NCBI RefSeq assembly: GCF_000615945.1 | Contig: NZ_BAMO01000022.1 | Coordinates: forward strand, 1 to 64,000 | Direction of reading: 5' to 3' | Origin: Caldalkalibacillus mannanilyticus JCM 10596 | Lineage (GTDB): Bacteria; Bacillota; Bacilli; Caldalkalibacillales; JCM-10596 | Length of the DNA: 64,000 nt | Part shown: positions 34,201 through 46,109 of the stretch, one piece after another | Layout: each line of letters starts with the position of its first letter | Position numbering within the stretch: position 1 is the stretch's first letter | The notes under the pieces: model-generated | The model's input: only the letters and a program-made list of their open reading frames with translations | The model's database searches: none | Told to the model about the DNA's origin: nothing | Position numbers and translations under genes: made by a program

Positions 34201-36815
34201 TTTGATGCGTGCACATTTGAGATTTGGGGTGCCTTGCTTAATGGAGGACAGCTCTATTTAGTCCAGCAAGAGGTTTTGTTGGATAGCCGACAATTACAAT
34301 GGACGATCGAGCAGAATCAGATCAACGTGATGTTCTTAACCAGCGCTTTGTTCACTCAATTATCTGAGCAAAATGTGGATCTCTTTCAAGACTTAGAATG
34401 CTTATTAGTAGGGGGAGATGTCTTATCTTGTCCGCATATCAATCGGGTTAAGCAAAGACATCCACAGCTTAGAATTGTTAATTTGTACGGTCCAACTGAA
34501 AACACGACCGTTTCTACTTATTATCTCATAGAGCAGGAATATCAAGAGTCAATTCCTATAGGTCGACCGATCCAGCACTCTACAGCCTATGTCGTTAATG
34601 CTAATCTCCATTTTTTACCAGCGGGAATTGTTGGAGAATTATGTGTAGGAGGAGATGGAGTAGCAAGAGGCTATCTTAATCAGCCTGAACTTACAGCAGA
34701 GAAGTTTATTGAAAGTCCGTATATAAAAGGGGAGCGCTGGTATCGAACCGGTGATCTGGCTCGTTTTCGAGCAGATGGAGTACTCGAATACCTCGGTAGA
34801 ATCGATGAACAAGTGAAATTACGAGGCTACCGGATAGAACCTGGAGAAATTAGCCGACATATTTCCTCACATCCTATGGTACAGGAGGCAGTCATAGTCG
34901 TTCATAAGATGGAGAACAAGGCTGTGGAATTGCATGCTTATGTGGCTGCTGAACCAGCATTAACCACGGATGAGTTGTGGAGTTTTGTGGAGGAGCGACT
35001 ACCAGAATATATGATTCCAGTATCATTTACTTTACTGGATAAGCTTCCACTTACGGTGAATGGCAAGATTGATCGGAAAGCATTACCTGAACCAGCCAAG
35101 GAAGGACGAAAAAAGAGAGCATTTGTTGAGCCACAAAATGATATTCAAGAGCTTCTAGCTAAGGTATGGGAAGAGGTATTGGGCGTATCTCCTATAGGAA
35201 TACGTGATAACTTTTTTGAACTTGGCGGAGACTCGATCAAAGCATTACAAATTGTTACTCGTTTAAATCAAAAACAGAAGCATGTAGAGGTCAAGCATGT
35301 ATTTCAATATCCTACAGTGGAAGCAGTCAGTATGTATGTTACGGAATGGGAATCTGTTGTAGACCAAGGACCAGTGATGGGTGAAGCACCACTCAGCCCG
35401 ATCCAGCGATGGTTTTTTAATCAAGAAGTACGGAATCAACATCATTGGAATCAATCCGTCATGCTGTATCGCGCAGATGGGTTTGATGAGAATCTTGTAC
35501 GAAAAACTTTCCAAGCCCTTACCTGGCATCATGATGCCCTACGCATGGTTTTCATCAAGAACCATTCCCAGTGGAGTCAAAAGAATCGCGGGTTGGAAGA
35601 GGGAGAGCTATTCACTCTTGAAGTCATCGACTTACGGCAGGACTGCCATATAGGGGATGAAAAGGAAGCCGAAAACAGCCTTGCTTCAAGAATCGAAGAG
35701 AAAGCTTCACAGATTCAAGCAAGTATTGATATAGAACGAGGTCCTTTGGTTAAGCTGGGATTATTTAAGACAACAGAAGGAGATCACCTGCTGATTGCCA
35801 TTCATCATCTCGTTATCGATGGAGTATCTTGGAGAATATTGCTAGAGGATCTTCAAACAGCGTATCATCAGGCAAAAACAACTGAACATGTAGAGTTGCC
35901 GAAAAAGACCCTTTCCTATCTTGAATGGGCAAACAGCGTATTTGCGGATGAGTACCTGCAACAAATGGACCAGGAGGAGCTGGAGTATTGGAAAGAGGTT
36001 GAACAGGCGAGTACGTATATTCCTTCTGATCATCAGGTTAGCCAACGTAAAACCAAAGATTTCCGCACAATTTCCGTGTCTTTATCCCGGGAACATACAG
36101 AGAAGTGGCTTACACAAGTCAACACAGCCTATCGTACCAACAGCGAAGATTTATTGTTGGCGGCGCTGAGTCGTGCCTTATATCACTGGAAAAGGATCAG
36201 TCAAGTCTGTATTCATATGGAGGGGCATGGAAGAGAAGAGGGGAATCACTCTCTGGAGGTTTCCAGAACGGTGGGTTGGTTCACGGCTCTTTATCCGATG
36301 GTTATCCAAGTATACGATGAGCAAGATGTAGCACAGCATATTAAACGAACCAAGGAACAACTGAGAACGGTACCCCATAAAGGAGTACATTACGGAATAA
36401 TAAAATATATGGATTCTACTAAACAACCTAGTCCTTTAAAAACAACTTTTCATCCTGAGCTTAGCTTTAACTATTTAGGTCAATTCTCACATGATGTGGA
36501 CAATGAACTTTTTAGCATTTCTCAGTATTCTACAGGACAAGAATTAAGCCCAGAATCCGATAGGCATATAAGTTAGATGTTGTTTGCCTCGTTTCAGAAG
36601 GGCAGCTGCACATTAGGATTCACTACCATCACTTAGAATATGAAGAGCAAACGGTAGAACATTTACTAGAGATTTATAAGCAAGAGCTACTCCAGATATT
36701 ACAGCATTGTTTAAACAAAGAAGAAACCGAGGCAACACCTAGTGATTTCGATGCCAAAGATTTAAGTCTGGAAGATTTGGATGAAGTTTTTGATCTGTTA
36801 GAGAGCCATAAATAG
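28279..36815 (+). CDS. NRPS, loading/first two modules: Cs-(extra C-lobe)-A-T-C-A-T-E (one frameshift)
   Basis: First synthetase of the second locus, ~2845 residues. Domains: starter-type C ~28300-29600 (HHIISDGIS), suited to joining a fatty acyl group to residue 1; an extra C-domain C-lobe ~29620-30375 (own entry); A ~30440-31940, pocket DAFFLGITF (aliphatic type); T ~32040; LCL C ~32240-33520 (HHIISDGQS); A ~33590-35100, pocket DAFFLGLTV (probably aliphatic); T ~35210; E ~35380-36700 (HHLVIDGVSW); then a short acidic C-terminal helix (SLEDLDEVFDLLE) like a COM donor. AGAGGTGG precedes ATGs at 28279 and 28282; GTG 28273 is less likely. One T is missing near 36567, so the frame stops at 36576, while the tail continues in the next frame to TAG 36813-36815. 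Confidence 0.9.
29620..30375 (+). other. Extra C-terminal lobe of a condensation domain without catalytic N-lobe
   Basis: Inside the first NRPS, between the complete starter C domain and the first A domain, lie about 250 residues. They begin with RKQRKYWLKELNS and include SLIMSAFALFWSTYS, IPALGRKY, YANRDYPLQEVMKEL and LYKHETIERMVQNLLHTI. These match the order of landmarks in the second half of a C domain (the YWL helix, the GR of the floor loop, the DYP motif, the C-terminal helix). No HHxxxDG is present in it. The reading frame is continuous. Confidence 0.7.
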
Positions 36816-36826
36816 AGGTGATTGCC

Positions 36827-39800
36827 ATGTTTGATAGAAAAAACGTAGAAAATATATACAATTTATCTCCTATGCAGGAAGGGATTTTATTTCACAGTAT
36901 TAAAGACCAAGAATCTCATGTCTACTTTCAACAGGCATCTGTAAGAATAGACACAAACCTAAACCAAGAAATACTGAATAGAAGCTTTCAACAACTCATA
37001 CAAAAATATAGTATATTACGAACTCTGTTTATCTATCAAAAGGTAGAACGCCCCTTACAAATCGTCTTAAAAGAGAGAAAAACCAATATCTTTTTCGAAG
37101 ATATTTCTCACTTGAGTGCAGAGGAACAGCAAGAATATATCAAATCCTATCAGGAAAACGATAAGAAGCAAGGCTTTGATTTAACGAGAGATTTGTTATT
37201 TCGACTAGCTGTGATACAAAAAAATAAGGATTCCTTTCTCCTGATTTGGAGCTTCCACCATATTCTAATGGATGGCTGGTGCATAGGGATTCTTATCGAT
37301 GATTTCTTTCAATTTTACAAGCAGAACTGTTCGAAGAAGGACGGTCTGGCGATTCAAGAAAAAGAGAAGTATCCCTATGTTACCTATATAAAGTGGCTCG
37401 AAAAACAAAAAAAAGAAGCAGCGATAGCCTATTGGCAAGAGTACCTGAAAGGATATGCAGAAGAAGCCTCGTTGCCCAAGAAAATAACATCGTCTACTGA
37501 AACGGAGTATATCCAAAAAAATAGATTCATGGAGCTTTCTCCAGAGAAAACAAAAGAGCTACAACGAATAGCACAGAAGTATGGAGTTACGCTCAATATC
37601 TTGATTCAGAGTGTCTGGGGCGTATTGCTTCAAAAGTATAACTTAAAAGAGGATGTTGTTTTTGGTTCTGTTGTATCAGGGAGGCCTTCTCAAATCGAGG
37701 GGATCGAAAGTATGATCGGCTTGTTTATCAACACGGTTCCTGTACGTGTGCGAAGTAAGGCAAACATGATTTTTTCAGAGTTGATGAGAGAGGTTCAGAA
37801 CGGCTTTCTCTCATCAGAGCCTTATCAGTATCTTTCTCTAACTGAGATCCAAAACCAATCAGTTGTAAAACAAAAATTATTCGATCATATTATTGTTTTT
37901 GAGAATTTCCCCATTGGTTCAGGGCAACAGAGTGCTGAAGCACAAGAGGAAACCTTTACCTTTAAGGAAGTAGAGGTCTTTGAACAGACCAATTATGATT
38001 TTAATTTTGTCGTTTTTCCCGGTGAAGAGCTTAAGATTGAATGGAGCTATAATGCTGCCGTTTATGACGAAGAATGGGTCAGCCGTATGAGTGAACAATG
38101 GAGAAACCTGCTAGACCAAATACTAGATCAACCAGAGATAGAAATTGGTGAATTAGTGCTAGCTACCCAAGAGGAATGCTCTAAGCTAGAGATGTGGAAT
38201 CGAACAGAAAAAGCAGAGTTAGCCAACACAACAATCCATGAATGGGTAGAAAAACAAGCCCTACAAGCACCATCAGAAGTAGCCGCTTTTTTTGATGGCA
38301 GCATCATGACTTATCAGGAGCTACATGAAAAATCAAATCAGGTCGCTTGGCGATTAAGAAAGGAAGGAGTAAGACCTCAAGAGGCGATAGGTCTTATGGT
38401 TGAACCTTCCTTTCAAATGCTGATCGGCATGCTAGGGATTCTAAAAGCAGGCGGAGCTTATGTTCCTCTCGATCCTAGACTGCCAGAGCAACGAATTTGG
38501 TTCATGTTAGAAGATACGAAGGCAAGATTTGTTCTTAGCCAAACGCCTTTGCTTTCTTCCTTCAAAGAATGTGATCAGCAGATTAGGTGGATCGATTTGC
38601 AGGATTCCTCTCTCTACACTGGGGAGGCGATATCAATCCCTAATGTTAATTCCAGCCATGATCTAGCCTATATTATGTATACCTCAGGATCAACAGGACA
38701 GCCCAAGGGAGTGATGGTTGAGCACCGCAATATCGTGAATCTATCATCTTGGTTTGCAGACATCTATGATCTAAGCCGTCATAAGAACATCTTACAAATG
38801 ACAAACCTATCATTTGATGTGTCTGTTGAGGAAACATTGGTTCCACTGATGCATGGAGCGAAAGTAATCATTCCGACAAGGGAAGTCCTCTGGAATTCAG
38901 AGGATTTCGGTACATTTTTACGCGAACAAGAAATCCAAATTGCTCAATTCGTTCCTGCTACATTGAAAAACCTGCTCTTAAAAACGGAGAAGATTGACAG
39001 CTTGCAGGTGGTTATCTGTGGAGGAGAAGCTTTAGATATTAATACAGCCAAAAGAGTTGCGGCAATGGGTTATTCCTTGTACAACCATTATGGCCCGACT
39101 GAAACAACAGTAGATGTCTTAACCTATCCTTATCAGGAGTCTGCTACACCTGTTTATATCGGTAAACCGATTTATAATGTTCAGGCTTACATACTAGATC
39201 ATCATCATAAACAAGTGGGAATTGGAGTCCCAGGAGAACTGTGGATTTCTGGTGCAGGTGTTTCAAGAGGGTATGTAAACCATGAAGAGAGAACAGCAGA
39301 AAGCTTTATTCCCGCCCCATTAGGAAAAGGGAACATGTATCGTACTGGTGATCTTGCTTGCATCCACCTGACGGAAATATTGAATACCTTGGTCGAATCG
39401 ATCAGCAGGTCAAAATAAGGGGTCAACGGATTGAATTGGGCGAAATCCTTGCCCAATTAAAGGAGCATCCTTCTATAGAAGATGCCGTTGTGACTATTTA
39501 TCAGGATGATCGTTTAAACAAATTTTTAGTGGCTTATTATGTTTTGAAATCAGCAAATGTGGAAGCAAATCTGACTGATATACGAGAATTCTTGTCCATG
39601 ACATTGCCTGATTATATGGTTCCTTCTTATTACATTCAAATGGAGAGCCTCCCATTAAACCATAATGGAAAAATTGATTTAGCTAAATTACCAACGCCAT
39701 CTGGAAAGATGGATACAGGTAAAAGCTATGTGGCACCTGCAAGCGAAATGGAAGAAGCCCTTGCTCAGGTTTGGCAAGAGGTACTGGGCGTAGACCAAGT

Positions 39801-42800
39801 GAGTATGGATGATCATTATTTTGACCTTGGTGGTGATTCGATCAAAGCATTGCAGATCGTTTCTCGATTACATAAGAAAAATATAAAGCTTGATTTAAAG
39901 GCTTTATTTAAGTATCCGGTGCTTCGAGAACTAAGTGCTCAAATCGAAAAAGCAGGGGTGGAAAAAGAGGGAGCTCTACAGAAAACGCAAGGAATGATCA
40001 GTGGTCAAGCTCCACTCACGCCAATCCAGCATTGGTTTTTTGAACAGCAATTTACCGATGCCCATCATTGGAATCAAGGAGTGATGTTTAAGAGCCGAGA
40101 AGCCTTGCATGAAGCTTATCTACATAAGGTCTTTACGAAGCTCCTTGTCCATCATGATGCGCTGCGGATGACCTATTCAGAAGAAGGGGAGATCCAACAG
40201 TTTAATCAAGGGTTGAACCATATAGGCTACACCTTGGAAGTCGTAGATTGTCGACAAGAGCCTTCTTCACAAGGACAGTCTGAGGAACAAGAGAGAATGT
40301 ATCTTGAACATGAAGCGACTCGCCTGCAAGAGAGTATCAACCTACAGAAGGGACCCTTAGTGCGTGTGGGACTGTTCCGTACTCTAGAAGCGGATTATCT
40401 GCTGGTGGCTGTCCATCATCTCGTCGTAGATGCGGTATCATGGCGAATTCTACTGGAGGATTTGAATCAAGCCTATCTGCAAGCCAAGCAGGGAGAGGAG
40501 ATTCTCTTTCAGGATAAAACCACTTCCTACAAAGAATGGGCAGAAAAGCTGGTCCACTATGCCAACAGCCCAGCCACGCTCAGGTATCTGCCCTACTGGA
40601 AGCAGGTTGAAAGCAGTACCGTCATTCCTTTACCTAAAGCGTCAACGGTGGAGAACCTACAGATGCTGGACAGCGAACGATACGAGCTGGAATGGAGCCA
40701 AGAGGAAACCGAGCAGCTGCTACGGGCGGTTCACCAAGCCTACCGCACCCAGACACAGGATGTCCTTCTGAGTGCATTGGTCCTAACCCTATATGAGTGG
40801 ACGAAACAGCCTCATGTGGCAGTACAGCTTGAGGGGCATGGAAGAGAAGCCCTGTTTGAAGATGTAGACTTATACCGTACCGTAGGCTGGTTTACGACGC
40901 AATACCCTGTCGTCTTCCATCTGCCAATCACGGATCAGGATGAAGAAAAAGCTCAAGAAGCAACAAGCCAACGAGAGGTCAATCTAGAGCTTCATCTTGG
41001 GGAACTGCTTAAGACGGTCAAGGAACGGTTAAGACAGATTCCTGAGAAAGGAATTCACTATGGCCTTTTACGTTATCTGACGGAAGAGAAGCATAAGGCA
41101 GGTGTATCCTTCGAGTTAGATCCAGAAATCAACTTTAATTATCTGGGAGAATTCAGTGAATCAGCAACGTCACAGACAGGTGAACAAGCAGATGCAGGGG
41201 CTATCTTAGAGATGTCCAGCCTCCCAACGGGAGCCCAAGTCAGCCCTAGAGTTGAACGGACTCATGTTCTTGATATCAATGCCCTAGTGATGCAGGGTAA
41301 GCTGCACATGATGTGGAATGTTCACCCACAGGAAATCGATCGTCAGACAATGGACTGGTTACTCCAGCCTATCGAGCCAATCTACAACAGCTGATGAGTC
41401 ATTGCTTGTCCAAGCAAGAAACGGAACGGACTCCTTCGGATGTAGGGTGTACGGACGTGTCACTGAGTGAGTGGAAAGAAATCCAACAACAGCTTCCTGA
41501 CTCCAAGATCGAGAAGCTGTATGCTCTCTCACCGATGCAGGAGGGGATGTTCTTTCATTACCTGTATGACCGCCAAACCACGATGTATATAGAACAAACG
41601 GTTCTTACTCTTGAGGGAGAGCTGAACCTTGAGTATTTTAGACAGAGCCTGCAACACTTGAGTCAACGTCATGATGTTTGTCGCACGGCGTTTCTTTATG
41701 AAGGACTAACCAAGCCGATGCAGGCGGTTCTTGCCGATCGGGAGATTGCCTTTCATTACGAAGAAATGAAGGAGCTCACCCAGCAGAAAGTGACAGAATA
41801 CGTGGAAGCCTATCGTCAGCAGGAGCAAGTCAGAGGCTTTGATCTATTGCATGACCCGCTGATTCGGGTGGCTGTTTTAGCCGAGAGCAGGGAGCGCTAT
41901 CATGTGCTTTGGACCTTCCATCATATTCTTATGGATGGTTGGTGTATGGGCATCATTATGAATGATTTTTTCCAATTCTACAAAGATCAAAAAATGAATC
42001 GCCCCTTAACGGTTGTTCAAGCGCCTGCCTTCTCTGATTATATTGATTGGCTTCATCAGCAAGATAAATCAGGAGCATTATCTTATTGGGAAAAGAAATT
42101 AGCCTCTTTTGAACAAATAAGTGTGCTTCCTAAGAAGCAGAGTACTGTAGAGAGTCATGCAGAGTTTAAGCAGGAAGAGGTATCGCTGAATATTGATTTT
42201 GCTATAACTGATCAGATACGCCGTTATTGTCAAAGGAATAAAGTGACAATGAACACGTTTATTCAAAGCGTCTGGGCAATCTTACTGCAAAGATATAATC
42301 GTGTGGAGGACGTTGTCTTTGGCTCCGTTGTGTCGGGAAGACCAAGTACAGTCAAGGGAATCGAGGAAATGGTTGGATTGTTTATTAATACGATCCCTAC
42401 CCGCATCCAAAGCTCGTCAACGATTTCTGTTAAAGAACTCTTACAGCAAGTACAACAAGCTGCTTTAGAGGACCAAGCCCATGACTATGTATCCCTTGCC
42501 GAGATACAAAGTCAGACTCTCTTAAAGCAGGACTTATTTGATCATATTATGATCTTTGAAAACTATCCTTTAGTAGAAAAAATGAAAAAAATGAGTGTAG
42601 ACCCAGAAATCGATTTGGCAATTACACAGAGTGAATCGTATGAAAGGACCAATTACAGCTTAAATATTGTTGTTGTTCCAGGAGACAGCGTCACGATCCA
42701 TTTTCATTACAATCAGGCAGATTATGATCGTGCGAGGATCGAAAAAGTGAGTCAGCATTTTCAGCATTTGCTTCTTCAAATAGTAAATAGTGCGGAGACC

Positions 42801-45800
42801 CGGGACCTGAAAGTATCTGAGCTGGAATTGATAACGCCTGAGGAACAGAAAGAGCTTCTTCGCTGGAGTACGCAGGTGGGGAGCTATTCACGAGAAAACA
42901 CCATTCATGAAATGTTTGAAAAACAGGCTCAAACAACCCCGAATAAAATCGCTCTGAGCTGTAATCAAGTTCAGCTTAGCTATGCTGAAGTAAATGCTAA
43001 AGCGAATCAATGGGCGAGAGTGTTGCGGGATAAAGGAGTAGGCACGGACCATATTATTGGGATTATGCTGCCGCGATCGTTGGAGATGGGAATTGGACTG
43101 CTTGCTATTCTCAAAGCAGGGGGCGCTTATCTGCCGATTGATCCGAGCTACCCTAAGGAACGAATAGAGTACTATCTCAAAGATAGCGGAGTCGATCTAT
43201 TATTAACCTTGCCTTATTTAATGGAGGATCTTAAATTTACAGGGACATGGATTGATGTTTCTGCGGAGAGGATCGAGAGTTATTCCACAGAAAATGTGGA
43301 AGTGATCAATCAGGCAAATGATTTAGCTTACGTTATTTATACCTCAGGATCAACGGGTGAACCAAAAGGAGTCATGATTGAGCATAAAAGTGTAGTCAAT
43401 TATGTGCAATGGCGAAGAGAACAGTATGGTATACAGCCAGATGATGTTGCTTTACAGCTTATATCCTATGCCTTTGATGGGTATGGTTCCAATTATTATT
43501 CAGCCCTTCTAACTGGCGGCAAGCTAGTACTAGTGACAGAGGAAGAACATGTGAACTTTAGATCCATTGTCGATACCATTCGTCAAGAGAAAGTAACACA
43601 TATGAGTCTTGTTCCAGCAATGTATAAAGAGATTCTAGCTATAGGAAGCATGGAGGACCTAAGAACTTTACGTTTTGTCGTTTTAGCTGGTGAATCAAGT
43701 GAGGCTGCCTTAATTGAGCAGAGTAGAGAAAAAGCTCCTCATATCTTACTCATTAACGAGTATGGTCCCACAGAGAACTGCATAGCTACAAGTGCTCATT
43801 TAGGAATGAGTGCAGATGAGCATGCGATTATTGGTAAGCCTGTCTATCATCATGAACTCTATGTACTTGATCCACAATTGAGTTTTGTCCCATCAGGGGT
43901 ACCAGGAGAATTGTACGTTGGTGGAGCAGGGTTAGCAAGAGGATATTTACACCGCCCAGAGCAAACAAGTGAGGCGTTTATCTCACACCCCTTTAAGCCA
44001 AATGAACGCTTATATAAAACAGGTGATCTAGTTACCTGGCTAGATGATGGAAGCTTAAAGTATCTGGGAAGAGTAGATCAACAGCTCAAAATCAATGGAC
44101 ATCGCATCGAATTGGGTGAAATTGAAAATCACATCAATCGTTATGAGGCTATTCAAGACTCTGTTGTTATCGCTCATGAGGATCCCATTCTTTCTGTAAA
44201 GAGATTATCAGCTTTTATCATGATGAAGGAGCCATGTGATACTAGGGAGCTACAAGCTTATTTGAAAAAACAGCTCCCTTACTATATGATTCCTACTCGT
44301 TATCTTGAAATTGAGCAGCTGCCGTTAACGCCTACAGGCAAAGTGGATCGTGCTCTATTAGCTCAATGGGCTATGGAACAGCAGCAGGAGCTACCACTTA
44401 TATTGATCCTCGTACTGAGCAAGAGGAAATCATGGCTGCCGTATGGAAAGAGGTTTTAGGAATCGAAAAAATCAGCGTGGAGCAAAACTATTTCGAGCTG
44501 GGTGGAGATTCAATAAAAGCTGTACAAATTGTAGCTCGCTTAAGTAAATATAAATGGAAGCTCGAAGTAAAGGATTTATTTGAGCAGCCAACACTCGAAG
44601 AGGCAAGTACCATGCTTAAAAGAATTACCGCTTCGATTTCACAAGAGAGTGTAACAGGAGAGGTTCTTTTAACCCCCATCCAGCAATGGTTTTTTGAACA
44701 AACATTTTCAGAGCAACATCATTGGAATCAAGCGATGATGTTATACAGTCCAAAAGGCTTTAAACCGGAATTCGTTCATAAGGCATTTGAAAAAATAACA
44801 GAACAGCATGATGCATTGCGCATGTCCTATATTCAAACAGATGAGGGGATTAAACAGATCAATAACGGTCTAGAGGGAACCTATTTTTCATTAGAATCCT
44901 ATGATCTCATTGACGAAAATGAAGAACTATTAAGAAAAATAGAGAATGAGGTTAATCAGCTTCATCGTCGCTTTGATTTAGAACGAGGTCCGCTTGTGCA
45001 ACTGGGCTTGTTTAGAACTAGAGAAGGAGATCATCTGCTCATTATTGTCCATCATCTAATTATAGACGGGATATCATGGAGAATCCTCCTTGAAGACTTC
45101 CAGATGGGATATGAACAGCTTCTTAAAAAAGAGGAAATCACCTTGCCAGAAAAGACCCATTCCTATCAAGAATGGGCTAAGAGATTAAGCCACCTAGCGC
45201 AAGACGCAAGATTCTTAGAAAAAGAGATTTCCTATTGGAAAGGTATAGAGACTACTGTTGTACAACCCTTGCCCAAAGAGCAGCAAATAGAGAGCAGAAA
45301 GTGGGTAGAATGCAACACGATTCAGATTGAATGGACGAAGGAACTGACCCATCATTTCGTTCATTCCGCGCATAAGACCTATCAAACCAATATGAACGAT
45401 CTATTGTTAGTAGCATTAGGGCTGGCTTTTAAGGCATGGACGGGTCAAGAGCAACTCGCTGTTCAGCTTGAAGGACATGGAAGAGAAGACCTGATACCTG
45501 ATACGAATATATCAAGGACCATGGGATGGTTTACCTCGTTCTATCCAGTTCTACTAAACATAGATACGACTCAAGACCTTTCCTACGTGATCAAATCAAC
45601 AAAGGAGATGCTAAGACGTATTCCTAATAAAGGAGCAGGATATGGTATTGTAAAATATTTGACTCCAAAACAAATCATTGAGGAAAAACAATTGTCATTT
45701 CATTTGCAGCCTGAGGTTAACTTTAATTATTTAGGTCAGTTTGATGAGGGAAATAAGGAAACAGGCATTACGTTTTCATCTTTGAGCAGTGGGATTCCAG

Positions 45801-46070
45801 TTGGCGCAAATTCAGAAAAAACGTATCCCCTTGATGTTAGTGGAATGATCGTAAATGGTAGATTAGAGTTTACTTTTACTTTTCATCATAAAGAATTTAA
45901 CATTCAAACGATTCAAACCTTGGCACACAGCTTTAAAGAAAATCTAGATCAACATGATCGAACATTGTTGCAGTAAAACAGAAACAGAGATCACTCCAAG
46001 TGACTTAGGAGATAAAGAGTTGAGTCTAGAAGAATTAGATGACATCTCAGAAATGTTAATGGAATTGTAA
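36827..46070 (+). CDS. NRPS, modules 3 and 4: C-A-T-E, C-A-T-E (four frameshifts)
   Basis: Reconstructed length is ~3080 residues. DCL C ~36850-38160 ([20 protein letters not shown]); A ~38230-39700, pocket read as DVEQIGHVD (no known code recalled); T ~39815; E ~40010-41395 ([10 protein letters not shown]); DCL C ~41510-42840; A ~42900-44375, pocket DGSSVAEIA (shares DG...AE.A with Bacillus Tyr codes, so probably aromatic); T ~44490; E ~44660-45960; COM-donor-like tail ([12 protein letters not shown]). Both residues should be D-configured. The start is ATG 36827, behind AGAGGTG. Frame breaks: a C missing at ~39367, an A missing at 41367/41368 (proved by the intact twin at 50695), a base missing at ~44388, and an extra base at ~45945. 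With these repaired it is one gene ending TAA at 46070, 40 nt before the next NRPS gene. Confidence 0.88.
40015..41950 (+). repeat. Long direct repeat, copy 1: E domain plus N-lobe of the next C domain
   Basis: It is near-identical at DNA level to 49344-51280, with only scattered substitutions. It runs from the start of the E domain ([11 protein letters not shown]) through the E-C linker into the next C domain, ending just after [11 protein letters not shown]. The copies are 1936 and 1937 nt; the difference is the single A missing at 41367/41368. Similarity collapses abruptly after the right end. Confidence 0.9.
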
Positions 46071-46109
46071 TGAATAGGATTATTTACCACTAAAGAGGGT
46101 GTTTTAATT

